From Pusillimonas sp044464525 (GTDB lineage: Bacteria > Pseudomonadota > Gammaproteobacteria > Burkholderiales > Burkholderiaceae_B), in contig NZ_JBIQLE010000009.1 in assembly GCF_044464525.1 (NCBI RefSeq), positions 61,885 through 125,884 on the forward strand: 64,000 nt of DNA. The letters run 5' to 3'. Shown here piece by piece: positions 25,951 through 34,770 of this stretch. Under the pieces are notes generated by a model, which was not told the origin of the DNA, did not search any database, and saw nothing but the letters and a program-made list of their open reading frames with translations. The position numbers and the translations under genes were made by a program. How positions within the stretch are numbered: position 1 is the first letter of the stretch; each line of letters begins with the position of its first letter.

Positions 25951-26436
25951 CTAAACGCGCGCCAGCATGGCCGCCACCGTGGCGGCTATGCCTTCTTTGC
26001 GGCCCAGATGGCCCAGCCCTTCGTTGGTCTTGGCCTTGATGTTGACGGCGCTTTCCTCCAGCGCCAGGTCGGCGGCAATGTTCGCCGCCATCGCCGCCGC
26101 ATGCGGCCCGATCTTGGGCGCCTGGGCATGCACCGTGGCGTCGATATTGACAACCCGCCAACCGGCCGCCATTACTTTTGCATAGGCATGGCGCAGCAGG
26201 CGGCGGCTGTCGGCGCCTTTGTAGGCCGGGTCGGTATCGGGAAAATGCCTGCCGATGTCGCCCAGACCGGCCGCGCCCAGCAAGGCGTCGGTTACGGCAT
26301 GCAGCAAGACGTCGGCATCGGAATGCCCCGCCAGCCCGTGGGTATGGGGGATGCTTACCCCCCCTATGATCAACGGCCTGCCTTCCACCAACGCGTGTAC
26401 GTCGAAGCCCTGTCCCACCCGGAAGGGAAAACTCAT
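25951..26436 (-). CDS. ispF: 2-C-methyl-D-erythritol 2,4-cyclodiphosphate synthase
   Basis: MEP-pathway enzyme forming the cyclic diphosphate, 161 residues. The N-terminal metal ligands are D12 and H14 in GFDVHAL, with the third histidine in GHSDADVLLHA; LGDIGRHFPDTDPAYKGADS and the C-terminal KTNEGLGHLGRKEGIA are typical. The ATG at 26436 overlaps the ispD stop in an ATGA junction, so the enzymes are translationally coupled. The longer reading from 26472 is rejected for lack of conservation. Confidence 0.96.
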   Translation of the reverse strand: MSFPFRVGQGFDVHALVEGRPLIIGGVSIPHTHGLAGHSDADVLLHAVTDALLGAAGLGDIGRHFPDTDPAYKGADSRRLLRHAYAKVMAAGWRVVNIDATVHAQAPKIGPHAAAMAANIAADLALEESAVNIKAKTNEGLGHLGRKEGIAATVAAMLARV

Positions 26437-27179
26437 AACCATTTTTCCATCAGTTGAAAATCTTCCGGCCATGTCACCTTGAAATTGCGCACCGAGCCGG
26501 CCACCAGCCGAGGCTGGACTCCGGCCGCCTCCATGGCCGAGGCCTCGTCGGTGACCGGCCTGCCGGCCGCGTGCGCACGTTCAAGGGCGTGCAGCAGCTT
26601 CAGGGCGAGGAACATCTGGGGTGTCTGGGCCGCCCACAAAGCCTCACGGTCGACGGTGGATTGCACCGCGAAACCGCTGTCGGCCATGCCCGGCCCGCCG
26701 GTAAGCAGGCAGGCATCGCGATCAATCGCCACGGCTCGCTTGACCGTATCGGCCACCGGCAGCGCCAGCAAGCCACCCACGCCATGGGCAAGGCAAGTGT
26801 CGATGAGCCGTGCCAAGGCCTGCGCAGGCAAGCCTGGACGGGCAGCATCATGCACCAGCGCCCAATCGCCAGGCCCCGGCCGGGCCTCGCGCAGGGCCGA
26901 CATCACCGTTTGCGCCCGAGTGGGCCCGCCGCAGGGGCTGACCACCGTGCGGGGCAGCCCCGCCAGGGCCGCTTCGGCAGCCTCGTCGCCGGCCGCCACG
27001 GCCACCAGCACCCGCTCGATGCGCTCATCGGCCAGCAAGGCGCGCACCGCGTGGCGCAGCATGGGTTCGCCGTGCAACAGACGGTATTGCTTGGGCTGGG
27101 AGGCATGTTCGCTTGCCGCAATTTGCGCTCGCTGACCGACCCCCGCAGCAGGAACAATGGCAATTAATTTATGAGGCAT
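26433..27179 (-). CDS. ispD: 2-C-methyl-D-erythritol 4-phosphate cytidylyltransferase
   Basis: MEP-pathway cytidylyltransferase of 248 residues, a little longer than the usual 230-240. The CTP-binding N-terminus is IVPAAGVGQR, with the lysine KQYRLLHGEPML following. VHDAARP and TDEASAME are also diagnostic. It is the first gene of ispDF and divergent from mfd; only 27 bases separate the start codons, so the two promoters must overlap or lie inside the genes. Confidence 0.96.
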   Translation of the reverse strand: MPHKLIAIVPAAGVGQRAQIAASEHASQPKQYRLLHGEPMLRHAVRALLADERIERVLVAVAAGDEAAEAALAGLPRTVVSPCGGPTRAQTVMSALREARPGPGDWALVHDAARPGLPAQALARLIDTCLAHGVGGLLALPVADTVKRAVAIDRDACLLTGGPGMADSGFAVQSTVDREALWAAQTPQMFLALKLLHALERAHAAGRPVTDEASAMEAAGVQPRLVAGSVRNFKVTWPEDFQLMEKWL

Positions 27180-27206
27180 ACAAAGATTTTATAATGAGAG
27201 CCATAA

Positions 27207-30200
27207 ATGGCTACAGATACCTCTTCCCCCTTCTTGCTTTCCTCAACTCCCGCCCTGCTGAAGGCGCTCAAAACGGGCCAGCGCCATGCCGCGCCGACAC
27301 CGCCCGGGTCCGGCGACGCGTGGCTTCTTGCCGACCTGGCGCGCCACGCCGGCAAGCCCATTGTGGCACTTTGCGCCGACCCGCTGACCGCGCAGCGCCT
27401 GGCCGACGAGATCAGGCTATTCGCGCCACAGTTGCGCATACGGCAGCTGCCCGACTGGGAGACCCTTCCCTATGATAATTTTTCGCCGCACCATGACCTG
27501 ATCTCGGAACGGCTGCAGACCCTCAACGCCCTGCTGCAAGAGACCGTCGACATCCTGACGGTGCCGGTTACGACGGCGTTGTACCGCCTGGCGCCGCCGA
27601 CCTTCCTGGCCGCCTATACGTTCTCGTTTCGCCAGGGCGACCAACTCGACGAAGAAGCCCTGCGCCGCCAGTTGACCTTGGCTAATTACTCGCACGTCAC
27701 CCAGGTTACAGCCCCCGGCGAGTTCTGCATACGCGGCGGGCTGATCGATCTCTTTCCCATGGGATCGGTCCTGCCTTATCGGCTCGATCTATTTGACGAC
27801 GAAATCGAGTCCATACGCAGTTTCGACGTCGACAGCCAGCGCAGCCTGTATCCCGTCAAAGAAGTGCAATTGCTGCCCGGGCGGGAATTTCCGATGGACG
27901 AAGAGGCGCGCAACCGATTCCGCGCCCGTTTTCGGGAGCACATCGAAGGCGATCCCTCGCGCGCACTGCCTTATAAAGACATCGGCAACGGCATCGCCTT
28001 CGCAGGAATCGAGTACTACCTGCCGCTGTTCTTCGAGGAAACGGCCACGCTGTTTGATTATCTTCCAGACAGCACGCTTACCGTGTCGGTGGGCGACATC
28101 GACGACGCCATGCGCCGTTTCGCCCAAGATACCCATAGCCGATATCAATTCCTGAAAAGCGACCGCGAACGTCCGGTGCTGCCCCCTGAAATGCTGTTCT
28201 TGGATGCCGAAACGCTTTTCATGCAGTTGAAGAGTTTCGCGCGCCTCGCCCTGGCGGCAGACGGACCACATCCGGAATTCGCACCTGTACCCGACGTCGC
28301 TGTGGCGCGTCGAGCCGAGAACCCCTTGGCCCGCTTGCAATCCGTCCTGGATGAAAGCGACGCCCGGCTGGTGCTGTGCGCCGATTCTGCGGGCCGTCGC
28401 GAGACCCTCCTGCAGATGCTTGCCGAACACGGCATCCGTCCCGACGGCAGCGCCGACACGCTGCAAGAATTCCTCAACCAGGATAACCACTTCAGCGTCG
28501 TCGTGGCGCCGTTGGCGGGCGGATTTCGCCTGCCGGGCAGCGGCCTGATACTGCTGACCGAGAACGACCTCTACCCCAACCAGGGCCATGCTCTGCGTAG
28601 GCGACGCCGTGCGCAAGAGCGCAGCAGCGACGTCGAGGCCATGGTTCGCGACCTGTCCGAACTGCGTGAAGGCGACCCGGTCGTCCATGCCCAGCACGGC
28701 ATAGGCCGATACCATGGGCTGGTCGACATGGACCTGGGCGACGGCAAGATGGAGTTCCTGCATCTGGAATACGCCAACGGCAGCACGCTCTATGTGCCCG
28801 TCTCGCAGTTGCACGTCATCGCCCGCTACAGCGGCGCCGATCCGGACAGCGCCCCACTGCACCAGCTGGGCTCTGGTCAATGGGACAAGGCGCGCCGCAA
28901 GGCCGCGCGCCAGGTACGGGACGCTGCCGCCGAACTGCTGGCGCTCTATGCACTGCGTGCAGCACGCGAGGGCCACGCTTTCAAGCTGCCGCTTACCGAT
29001 TACGAAGCTTTCTCCGAAGGCTTCGGTTTCGAGGAAACCCCCGACCAAGCCGCCGCCATCGAGGCCGTCCTGGGCGACATGACCTCGGGCAAGCCCATGG
29101 ACCGCCTGGTCTGTGGCGACGTGGGCTTCGGCAAGACCGAAGTTGCGCTGCGCGCCGCCTTTCTGGCGGTGGCCAATGACCGTCAGGTGGCCCTGTTGTG
29201 TCCCACCACCCTGTTGGCCGAGCAACACGCCCAAACCTTCGCCGATCGCTTCGCCGACTGGCCCGTAAAGGTAGTCGAACTGTCGCGCTTCCGTTCCAGC
29301 AAAGAGGTCACCGCCACGGTGGCCGGCCTGAAGGACGGCACCGTGGATATCGTGATCGGCACCCACAAGATTTTGTCCAAAGACGTTTCCTTCAAGCGCC
29401 TGGGCCTGGTCATCATCGATGAAGAGCACCGGTTCGGCGTGCGCCAGAAAGAGGCATTGAAAGCGCTGCGGGCCGAGGTGGATGTTCTTACCCTTACTGC
29501 CACGCCCATTCCCCGCACCTTGGGCATGTCGCTTGAGGGCATACGCGATTTCTCAGTAATCGCCACCGCGCCACAAAAGCGCCTGGCCATCAAGACCTTC
29601 CTGCGGCGCGAAGACAACGGCACCATACGCGAGGCGCTCTTGCGCGAGCTGAAGCGCGGCGGCCAGGTGTACTTCCTGCACAACGAGGTCGAAACCATAC
29701 ACAACCGGCGAGCCCGCCTGGAAGAACTGGTGCCTGAAGCCCGCATCGCCGTCGCACACGGCCAAATGCCGGAACGTGAGCTTGAAGAGGTCATGAAAGG
29801 CTTCTATCAGCAGCGCTACAACGTGCTGCTATGCACCACCATCATTGAAACCGGCATCGATGTACCCACGGCCAACACCATCGTCATCCATCGAGCCGAT
29901 CGCCTGGGCCTGGCGCAGCTTCACCAGCTGCGCGGCCGCGTGGGCCGTTCCCACCACCAGGCCTATGCCTACCTGCTTACCCCCGGCGAAGACGCCATTA
30001 CGAACAATGCCAAGAAGCGCCTGGAGGCCATACAGGCCATGGAAGAGCTGGGCGCGGGCTTCTACCTGGCCATGCACGACCTCGAAATACGGGGAACCGG
30101 CGAGGTGCTCGGAGAATCGCAATCGGGCAACATCCACGAGATCGGTTTCTCGATGTACTCCGAGATGCTCAATACCGCGGTACGCGCCCTTAAGGCGGGC

Positions 30201-30728
30201 GAAGAACCCGACCTGGAAACGCCGTTCGCCACAAACTGCGAAGTGAACCTGCACGCCTCGGCGCTGCTGCCGTCCGACTACTGCCCCGATGTGCATGCTC
30301 GCCTTGGGCTGTACAAGAAGCTCTCTCATGCCCGCAGCGAAGACGACCTGATCATGATCCAGGAAGAACTGATCGACCGCTATGGCAAGCTGCCCGAAGC
30401 TGCGCAGACGCTGCTGGCCACCCACCGCCTGCGCCTCATCGCCGAGCCGCTGGGCGTCATCAAGATCGACGCCGGCGAGAACCAGGCCATGATACAGTTC
30501 AACGCCCAGCCCAACATCGATCCGATGCGCATCATCGAGCTGGTGCAAACCCGGCGCGACGTCAAGCTGGCGGGCCAGGACAAGATCAAGATAGAGATCA
30601 AGCCCCCAGCCACCGGCGGCAAACCCAATGCGCGCGACATCGCGTCCGGCGGTGCAGGCCAAGGCGCAACCAGCAATGTTCCGGCCCGCATAGACGCGGT
30701 GCGCGCAGTGCTGCGCGCACTGGTATAA
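27207..30728 (+). CDS. mfd: Transcription-repair coupling factor
   Basis: An 1173-residue translocase that removes stalled RNA polymerase and recruits UvrA. The N-terminal UvrB-like modules are followed by the RNA-polymerase-interacting domain near 490-560 (LREGDPVVHAQHGIGRYHGL). The superfamily-2 motor has Walker A GDVGFGKTEVALRA, DEEHRFGVRQKE, TATPIPRTL and the QLRGRVGRS motif VI. A C-terminal TRCF domain follows. Length and motifs are complete. Confidence 0.97.
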   Translation: MATDTSSPFLLSSTPALLKALKTGQRHAAPTPPGSGDAWLLADLARHAGKPIVALCADPLTAQRLADEIRLFAPQLRIRQLPDWETLPYDNFSPHHDLISERLQTLNALLQETVDILTVPVTTALYRLAPPTFLAAYTFSFRQGDQLDEEALRRQLTLANYSHVTQVTAPGEFCIRGGLIDLFPMGSVLPYRLDLFDDEIESIRSFDVDSQRSLYPVKEVQLLPGREFPMDEEARNRFRARFREHIEGDPSRALPYKDIGNGIAFAGIEYYLPLFFEETATLFDYLPDSTLTVSVGDIDDAMRRFAQDTHSRYQFLKSDRERPVLPPEMLFLDAETLFMQLKSFARLALAADGPHPEFAPVPDVAVARRAENPLARLQSVLDESDARLVLCADSAGRRETLLQMLAEHGIRPDGSADTLQEFLNQDNHFSVVVAPLAGGFRLPGSGLILLTENDLYPNQGHALRRRRRAQERSSDVEAMVRDLSELREGDPVVHAQHGIGRYHGLVDMDLGDGKMEFLHLEYANGSTLYVPVSQLHVIARYSGADPDSAPLHQLGSGQWDKARRKAARQVRDAAAELLALYALRAAREGHAFKLPLTDYEAFSEGFGFEETPDQAAAIEAVLGDMTSGKPMDRLVCGDVGFGKTEVALRAAFLAVANDRQVALLCPTTLLAEQHAQTFADRFADWPVKVVELSRFRSSKEVTATVAGLKDGTVDIVIGTHKILSKDVSFKRLGLVIIDEEHRFGVRQKEALKALRAEVDVLTLTATPIPRTLGMSLEGIRDFSVIATAPQKRLAIKTFLRREDNGTIREALLRELKRGGQVYFLHNEVETIHNRRARLEELVPEARIAVAHGQMPERELEEVMKGFYQQRYNVLLCTTIIETGIDVPTANTIVIHRADRLGLAQLHQLRGRVGRSHHQAYAYLLTPGEDAITNNAKKRLEAIQAMEELGAGFYLAMHDLEIRGTGEVLGESQSGNIHEIGFSMYSEMLNTAVRALKAGEEPDLETPFATNCEVNLHASALLPSDYCPDVHARLGLYKKLSHARSEDDLIMIQEELIDRYGKLPEAAQTLLATHRLRLIAEPLGVIKIDAGENQAMIQFNAQPNIDPMRIIELVQTRRDVKLAGQDKIKIEIKPPATGGKPNARDIASGGAGQGATSNVPARIDAVRAVLRALV

Positions 30729-30901
30729 GGTGCTTGTGCCTCCATGCCGCCGGCGCTTGCGCACTGTGGGCCGCTTTGCACGCGGCCGGCTCGAAACCTT
30801 GGCCGCTTCCCGCGTTTATGCTCGCCCAAAGCCTTCGCCGTGCAGATAAAGGCATGAACAATTCGTCCAATTCAGCAACCATCACCTGACAACATTCCAC
30901 C

Positions 30902-31747
30902 ATGAGCCATCTCATCCTCCAGTCTCCAAGCCTGCGCACTGAAAATGTCGAACGAATAGCCGCCCTCGCCAGCGCCCAGGGCGTGCACAGCTTGGGCAAC
31001 ACAGCGGTCCATCTCCTGGACGTTGACGAAGGCCTGAGCGCTGAAATCGGCCCGGAGTGCGAAGCCCTCGGCATGGATTACGCCTTCCTGGATCGCATTC
31101 GCAGCCTGCGTGAATGCAAGATACTGGCCATGGACATGGACTCCACCCTGATCAACATCGAATGTATCGACGAGATCGCCGACATGGTCGGCCGCAAATC
31201 CGAGGTCGCGGCCATCACCGAAGCCGCCATGCGCGGTGAAATCACCGATTTCGCCGACAGCCTGCGTCGCCGGGTGGCACTGCTTGAAGGCGTGCCGGCC
31301 TCCGATCTGGAAAGGGTCTATGCCGAACGTCTCTGCTTGAACGCGGGCGCAGAGCGCCTCATTGAAAGCGCACACGCGGCGGGGCTCAAGACTCTGCTCG
31401 TATCCGGAGGCTTCACCTTGTTCACACACAAGCTGCAAGAACGGTTGGGCCTGGATGAAACCCATGCAAATGTGCTTGAAATCGAGAACGGAATGCTAAC
31501 CGGCAAGGTCTTGGGCCCCATCGTGGACGCCCAAGGCAAGGCCGATCATGTATCGGCGCTGGCTCAACGCCTGGGGGCGGAGAAGGACCAGATCATCGCC
31601 CTGGGCGATGGGGCCAACGATCTGAAAATGCTGGCCTTGGCAGGATATTCGGTGGCCTACCGGGCCAAGCCGGTGGTGCGCGAGCAAACCCGCTTCGCGA
31701 TCAATTTCAGCGGATTGGACGCCGTGCTGAACTGGTTCAAGGCCTGA
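30902..31747 (+). CDS. serB: Phosphoserine phosphatase
   Basis: Last step of serine biosynthesis, 281 residues. HAD-superfamily motif I is MDMDSTLI with nucleophile D78 and acid D80. Motif II lies in TLLVSGGFTLF, motif III includes the lysine in QGKADHV, and motif IV is LGDGANDLKML. An N-terminal domain of about 70 residues precedes the catalytic part, as in other proteobacterial SerB. The upstream gap 30729-30901 holds a G/C inverted repeat (GGCCGC at 30769, GCGGCC at 30782) and nothing else I can support. Confidence 0.95.
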   Translation: MSHLILQSPSLRTENVERIAALASAQGVHSLGNTAVHLLDVDEGLSAEIGPECEALGMDYAFLDRIRSLRECKILAMDMDSTLINIECIDEIADMVGRKSEVAAITEAAMRGEITDFADSLRRRVALLEGVPASDLERVYAERLCLNAGAERLIESAHAAGLKTLLVSGGFTLFTHKLQERLGLDETHANVLEIENGMLTGKVLGPIVDAQGKADHVSALAQRLGAEKDQIIALGDGANDLKMLALAGYSVAYRAKPVVREQTRFAINFSGLDAVLNWFKA

Positions 31748-31755
31748 ACCGCCAC

Positions 31756-31772
31756 CCCCGTTTCAAGCGGGG
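31756..31772. terminator. Small hairpin between convergent serB and marR gene
   Basis: CCCCG (31756-31760) and CGGGG (31768-31772) flank a seven-base loop in the 39-base gap between two convergent genes. There is no long T-run, so a role as a bidirectional terminator is only likely from position. Confidence 0.4.
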
Positions 31773-31786
31773 CACACCGCTGCGAC

Positions 31787-32281
31787 TTATTTCTTCTGCA
31801 TATACAGGTCGATGCGCTTGAGCAGCTCGAGCAGCAGCTCACGCTCTTTGGCGGTAATGGCCTCTAACGCATCTTCAATAATTTGGTGGCCCGCGGGCCA
31901 GGCGTCTTGATAGGTCCGCTTGCCCGCCGCCGTCAAGAACACGCGCATGTAGCGGCTGTCGTCTTTGTCTTGTTTGCGGCGCACCAGCTTGCGCGCTTCC
32001 ATCTGGTCGATGACCCGGCTAAGCGCGGGCTGGCGTATGACAATGCTGCGGGCGATATCGCCGATCTGCTGGCCGTCGATTTCGAACAGCACTTGCAGCA
32101 CACGGAAGTGCGCATGGGTCAGGTCCAGGTCGCGCAGCACAGAGTCGCGCAGTTCTTGATTCATGCGTGAAGTAATGGAGTCCATGCGGAACGCCACGTT
32201 TTTTTGCAGGCTCCAGTTGTCGTCCGTCAGTACGGCTTGCGTGACAGGGGCCTTTCGGCGTCTAGCTGGTGGTGCTTTCAT
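31787..32281 (-). CDS. MarR family transcriptional regulator
   Basis: A 164-residue winged-helix regulator of the MarR type. Visible are the recognition region IGDIARSIVIRQPALSRVIDQMEARKLVRRKQDKDDSRYMRVFLTA, with the wing residues D-x-R, and an amphipathic C-terminal dimerisation helix. MarR proteins often repress aromatic-catabolism genes and release DNA when a phenolic ligand binds. It is divergent from the dioxygenase/monooxygenase/importer operon, and palindromes lie between them. The ATG at 32281 is preferred over 32356 because the conserved region starts well after it. Confidence 0.88.
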   Translation of the reverse strand: MKAPPARRRKAPVTQAVLTDDNWSLQKNVAFRMDSITSRMNQELRDSVLRDLDLTHAHFRVLQVLFEIDGQQIGDIARSIVIRQPALSRVIDQMEARKLVRRKQDKDDSRYMRVFLTAAGKRTYQDAWPAGHQIIEDALEAITAKERELLLELLKRIDLYMQKK

Positions 32282-32383
32282 GATACGGACGCTCTGAATT
32301 GTTCTTTGCGCTATGGCTCGGCATGGGTGGAAATATCTCTGGTGATAGCGTTTCAAGATTGGGGAATGGTATTTAACATGCTA

Positions 32384-32395
32384 ATACATATGTAT
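32384..32395. promoter_or_regulatory. Palindrome ATACATATGTAT, candidate MarR operator site A
   Basis: Perfect 12-base palindrome, 103 bases upstream of the marR start. An 11-of-12 match lies at 32496-32507, beside the promoter of the divergent operon. Repetition of the same A+T-rich palindrome at both ends of the intergenic region suggests operators for the MarR protein. This is inference. Confidence 0.5.
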
Positions 32396-32397
32396 AG

Positions 32398-32415
32398 GTG
32401 TATTCACCAATACAC
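32398..32415. promoter_or_regulatory. Palindrome GTGTATT-CACC-AATACAC
   Basis: Seven-base inverted repeats with a four-base spacer, directly after site A. It could extend that operator or bind a second dimer. Confidence 0.4.
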
Positions 32416-32495
32416 GCATAAACATTAGACCAAATACCCCAGGGCAGAAGTATAGGAAACTTTTTCAGCTAGGTGTTTTCACTGATTATATGATT

Positions 32496-32507
32496 CTACA
32501 TATGTAT
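32496..32507. promoter_or_regulatory. Candidate MarR operator site B, overlapping the -35 box
   Basis: CTACATATGTAT matches site A at 11 of 12 positions and touches the TTGACG box of the dioxygenase promoter. Binding here would block RNA polymerase, consistent with repression of the operon. Confidence 0.5.
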
Positions 32508-32535
32508 TGACGTATATCAATTCGGCTCTTATGAT
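32507..32535 (+). promoter_or_regulatory. Sigma-70-like promoter of the aromatic operon
   Basis: TTGACG (32507-32512) and TATGAT (32530-32535) are separated by 17 bases, close to consensus. The start codon of the dioxygenase lies 38 bases downstream with a strong GGAGGA ribosome binding site. Confidence 0.65.
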
Positions 32536-32573
32536 TTTCCCCATACGCAGAACATCAAGCCATGGAGGAAACT

Positions 32574-33566
32574 ATGGAACAGTCAACTCAACCAGCATCC
32601 GCGCAGCGCTACTATCAACCTCGGCGCCTGGGGCACGTCAATCTTTGGGTAGAGGATATTCACGAATCCGAACGCTTCTACAGCACAGTCTGCGGCCTGA
32701 AGGTGGAGTTCACCGAACCCGACCTGATCGCCACGTTTCTGGGCACCGGGCATACCCCGCACGACCTGGGCATGATGCAAACCACCAAGGGCATACCCCG
32801 TTATGGCCGCAACGGCCTGTTGCAACTGCCGGGCACCATAGGCCTGGAACCGGGGCTGAACCATCTGGCCTGGGAACTTGAAAATGAAGCTCAACTGGTG
32901 GAAGCCTTTCGCAAGCTGAAACAAGACAACATCGAAACCGACCTGACAGTCGATCATCAAGTCGCCCACAGCGTCTACATGTTCGACCCCGACGGCAACT
33001 ACAACGAGTTCTACTGCGACACCGTCAAAGACTGGCGCAAAGTGCTGACCGGCCCCATGGAGCTTCTGACCAGTTTCTGGGATCCTCTTCAGGCCGAAGG
33101 CTTTACCGAAGGGCGCTACGAACATAACCCCGTCCTTGAAATCGTCGAGTCGGCGCCCGTGCATCCCTGGCGCCTGACGCATGCCACGCTTCAAACGCCG
33201 CGCCTGGACGAAATGGTCGAGTTCTATACCAACATAGCCGGCCTGCGTGTCGTGGCCCGCGAAGACGGCGCTGTTTACCTGAACACCAACCTTGAGGCTT
33301 ACGATTACACGCTGATATTGGTGCCCGACGACAAGCCGGCCTATCACCACGTCTCGTTTCAGCTTGCCAACCTTGAAACTCTCGAACGGGCCAAGGCGGG
33401 CCTGGCCCAGGCGGGCGTGGCCATCGAGCAGGAAACGCAACTGCCCTGGAAGCACAGTCTCTTCCTGCGCGACCCCGACGGCCAGCTCAGCGAATGGTAT
33501 GTCGCTCAGCCCGGTAAACGAATGCTGTCGGCGCGCGGCGATCTGCCTTTGGCCATGGCCGTGTAG
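32574..33566 (+). CDS. Two-domain extradiol (VOC-fold) dioxygenase
   Basis: A 330-residue protein of the catechol 2,3-dioxygenase type, expected to cleave a catechol-like ring next to its hydroxyls using Fe(II) and O2. Two vicinal-oxygen-chelate domains are seen. The C-terminal one has the expected ligands H203 (LTHATL), H258 or H259 (YHHVSF) and E307 (LSEWYV). The N-terminal one also keeps H21 (GHVNLWV), H97 (NHLAWEL) and E145 (NEFYC). I choose the ATG at 32574, because GGAGGA precedes it and overlaps the earlier ATG at 32562. First gene of a probable six-gene operon. The substrate is unknown. Confidence 0.85.
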   Translation: MEQSTQPASAQRYYQPRRLGHVNLWVEDIHESERFYSTVCGLKVEFTEPDLIATFLGTGHTPHDLGMMQTTKGIPRYGRNGLLQLPGTIGLEPGLNHLAWELENEAQLVEAFRKLKQDNIETDLTVDHQVAHSVYMFDPDGNYNEFYCDTVKDWRKVLTGPMELLTSFWDPLQAEGFTEGRYEHNPVLEIVESAPVHPWRLTHATLQTPRLDEMVEFYTNIAGLRVVAREDGAVYLNTNLEAYDYTLILVPDDKPAYHHVSFQLANLETLERAKAGLAQAGVAIEQETQLPWKHSLFLRDPDGQLSEWYVAQPGKRMLSARGDLPLAMAV

Positions 33567-33576
33567 GAGCATTTAC

Positions 33577-34719
33577 ATGACGAAGAAACTAAAGGCGATT
33601 ATCGCGGGCGGCGGCATAGGCGGGCTGGCTACGGCTGCGGCTCTGGCCCAGCGCGGATGGGATGTCACCGTCTACGAGCGTCAGGACGCTTTGCGCGCAG
33701 TCGGCGCCGGCATCTACATCTGGGAGAACGGCCTCAGGGTGCTGGAAGCCCTGGGCGCATACGAAGAAGCCACGGCGGGCGCTTTTCGGGGCACGCATTT
33801 CGAGCAGCGCGATGCACAAGGCAACATCATCGAGTCGGCTCCCATTGAAGCCGACAAGCGCCTATTGACCGTGCCGCGCAGCATGCTGCTGGACGCGCTG
33901 AAAAACGCCTGTCTGCGGGCGGGGGTGCACGTGGTGACACATGCCGAAGTCATAGGCGCCACGTCACGCGGCGAACTGTTGTTCCCAAACAATGAAACGG
34001 TGCAGGCCGACCTGGCGGTGGGCGTGGACGGCATCTGGTCCAAGGTGCGCACCTCGCTGGGGCTGGAGCGGCTGCATGAGCAAACCCGCGAAGGCGCCCT
34101 GCGCACGATGATACCCGCACAACCCGGCGATTTCGGCCCGGACGGCGTGGGCAAATACATTGAATGCTGGAACGGCGAACGACGCTTCCTGATCACCCCG
34201 GTCAGCGAGCACGAAACCTACCTCGCGCTCACCTGCCCACATGATGACAAAGCCGCGCGCAGCATGCCCGTAAACAAAGCATTATGGACAGCCGATTTTC
34301 CGCAATGGAAGCATCTGATCGACCGCATCGGCAGCGCGCCCATCAACTGGGGCGTCTACAGCATTACACGCTGTCATGCCTGGTCGGCCGGCCGTACCGC
34401 CATCCTTGGCGACGCGGCCCACGCCCAAACCCCCAATCTTGGGCAGGGCGGCGGCATGGCCATGCAAAACGGCCTGTCCTTGGCCGTGCACCTCCAGGGG
34501 GTGGACGACCCACGCGACATCCCCGCCGCCCTCGAGCGCTGGGAAGGCAGTGAGCGTGAGCTCACCGAGCACTGCCAGCGATGGGCCTCTTTGTATGGCG
34601 AAGTCACTTACCTGCCGGACGACATTCGCAACCGCGTCATGCGCGGAGCCATGAGCGACCCCTGGATCGCCTCGCAAGTATTTCGCGCGGCCAACCATGC
34701 ACCGACAGGCACGAAGTAA
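33577..34719 (+). CDS. FAD-dependent aromatic monooxygenase (salicylate-hydroxylase-like)
   Basis: A 380-residue group A flavoprotein monooxygenase that would hydroxylate an aromatic acid or phenol with NAD(P)H and O2. The FAD fingerprint is IAGGGIGGLATAAALA (about 9-24), the second FAD motif DG lies in GVDGIWSKVR, and the third is ILGDAAHAQTPNLGQGGGMA. Similar proteins include salicylate 1-hydroxylase and 6-hydroxynicotinate 3-monooxygenase; the sequence alone does not choose. The start at 33577 has GGAG upstream. It sits 10 bases after the dioxygenase, so its product is a likely dioxygenase substrate. Confidence 0.85.
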   Translation: MTKKLKAIIAGGGIGGLATAAALAQRGWDVTVYERQDALRAVGAGIYIWENGLRVLEALGAYEEATAGAFRGTHFEQRDAQGNIIESAPIEADKRLLTVPRSMLLDALKNACLRAGVHVVTHAEVIGATSRGELLFPNNETVQADLAVGVDGIWSKVRTSLGLERLHEQTREGALRTMIPAQPGDFGPDGVGKYIECWNGERRFLITPVSEHETYLALTCPHDDKAARSMPVNKALWTADFPQWKHLIDRIGSAPINWGVYSITRCHAWSAGRTAILGDAAHAQTPNLGQGGGMAMQNGLSLAVHLQGVDDPRDIPAALERWEGSERELTEHCQRWASLYGEVTYLPDDIRNRVMRGAMSDPWIASQVFRAANHAPTGTK

Positions 34720-34770
34720 GTTTTACCCCGTGGGCCGGGCTTGGCCCCATAAAACAATCAGGAGACAAGA

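Noticed and set aside
27789..29429. A 546-codon open frame antisense to mfd
   Set aside because: GC-rich codon use of mfd leaves long open antisense frames. This one has no recognisable domain and lies wholly within a complete conserved gene.
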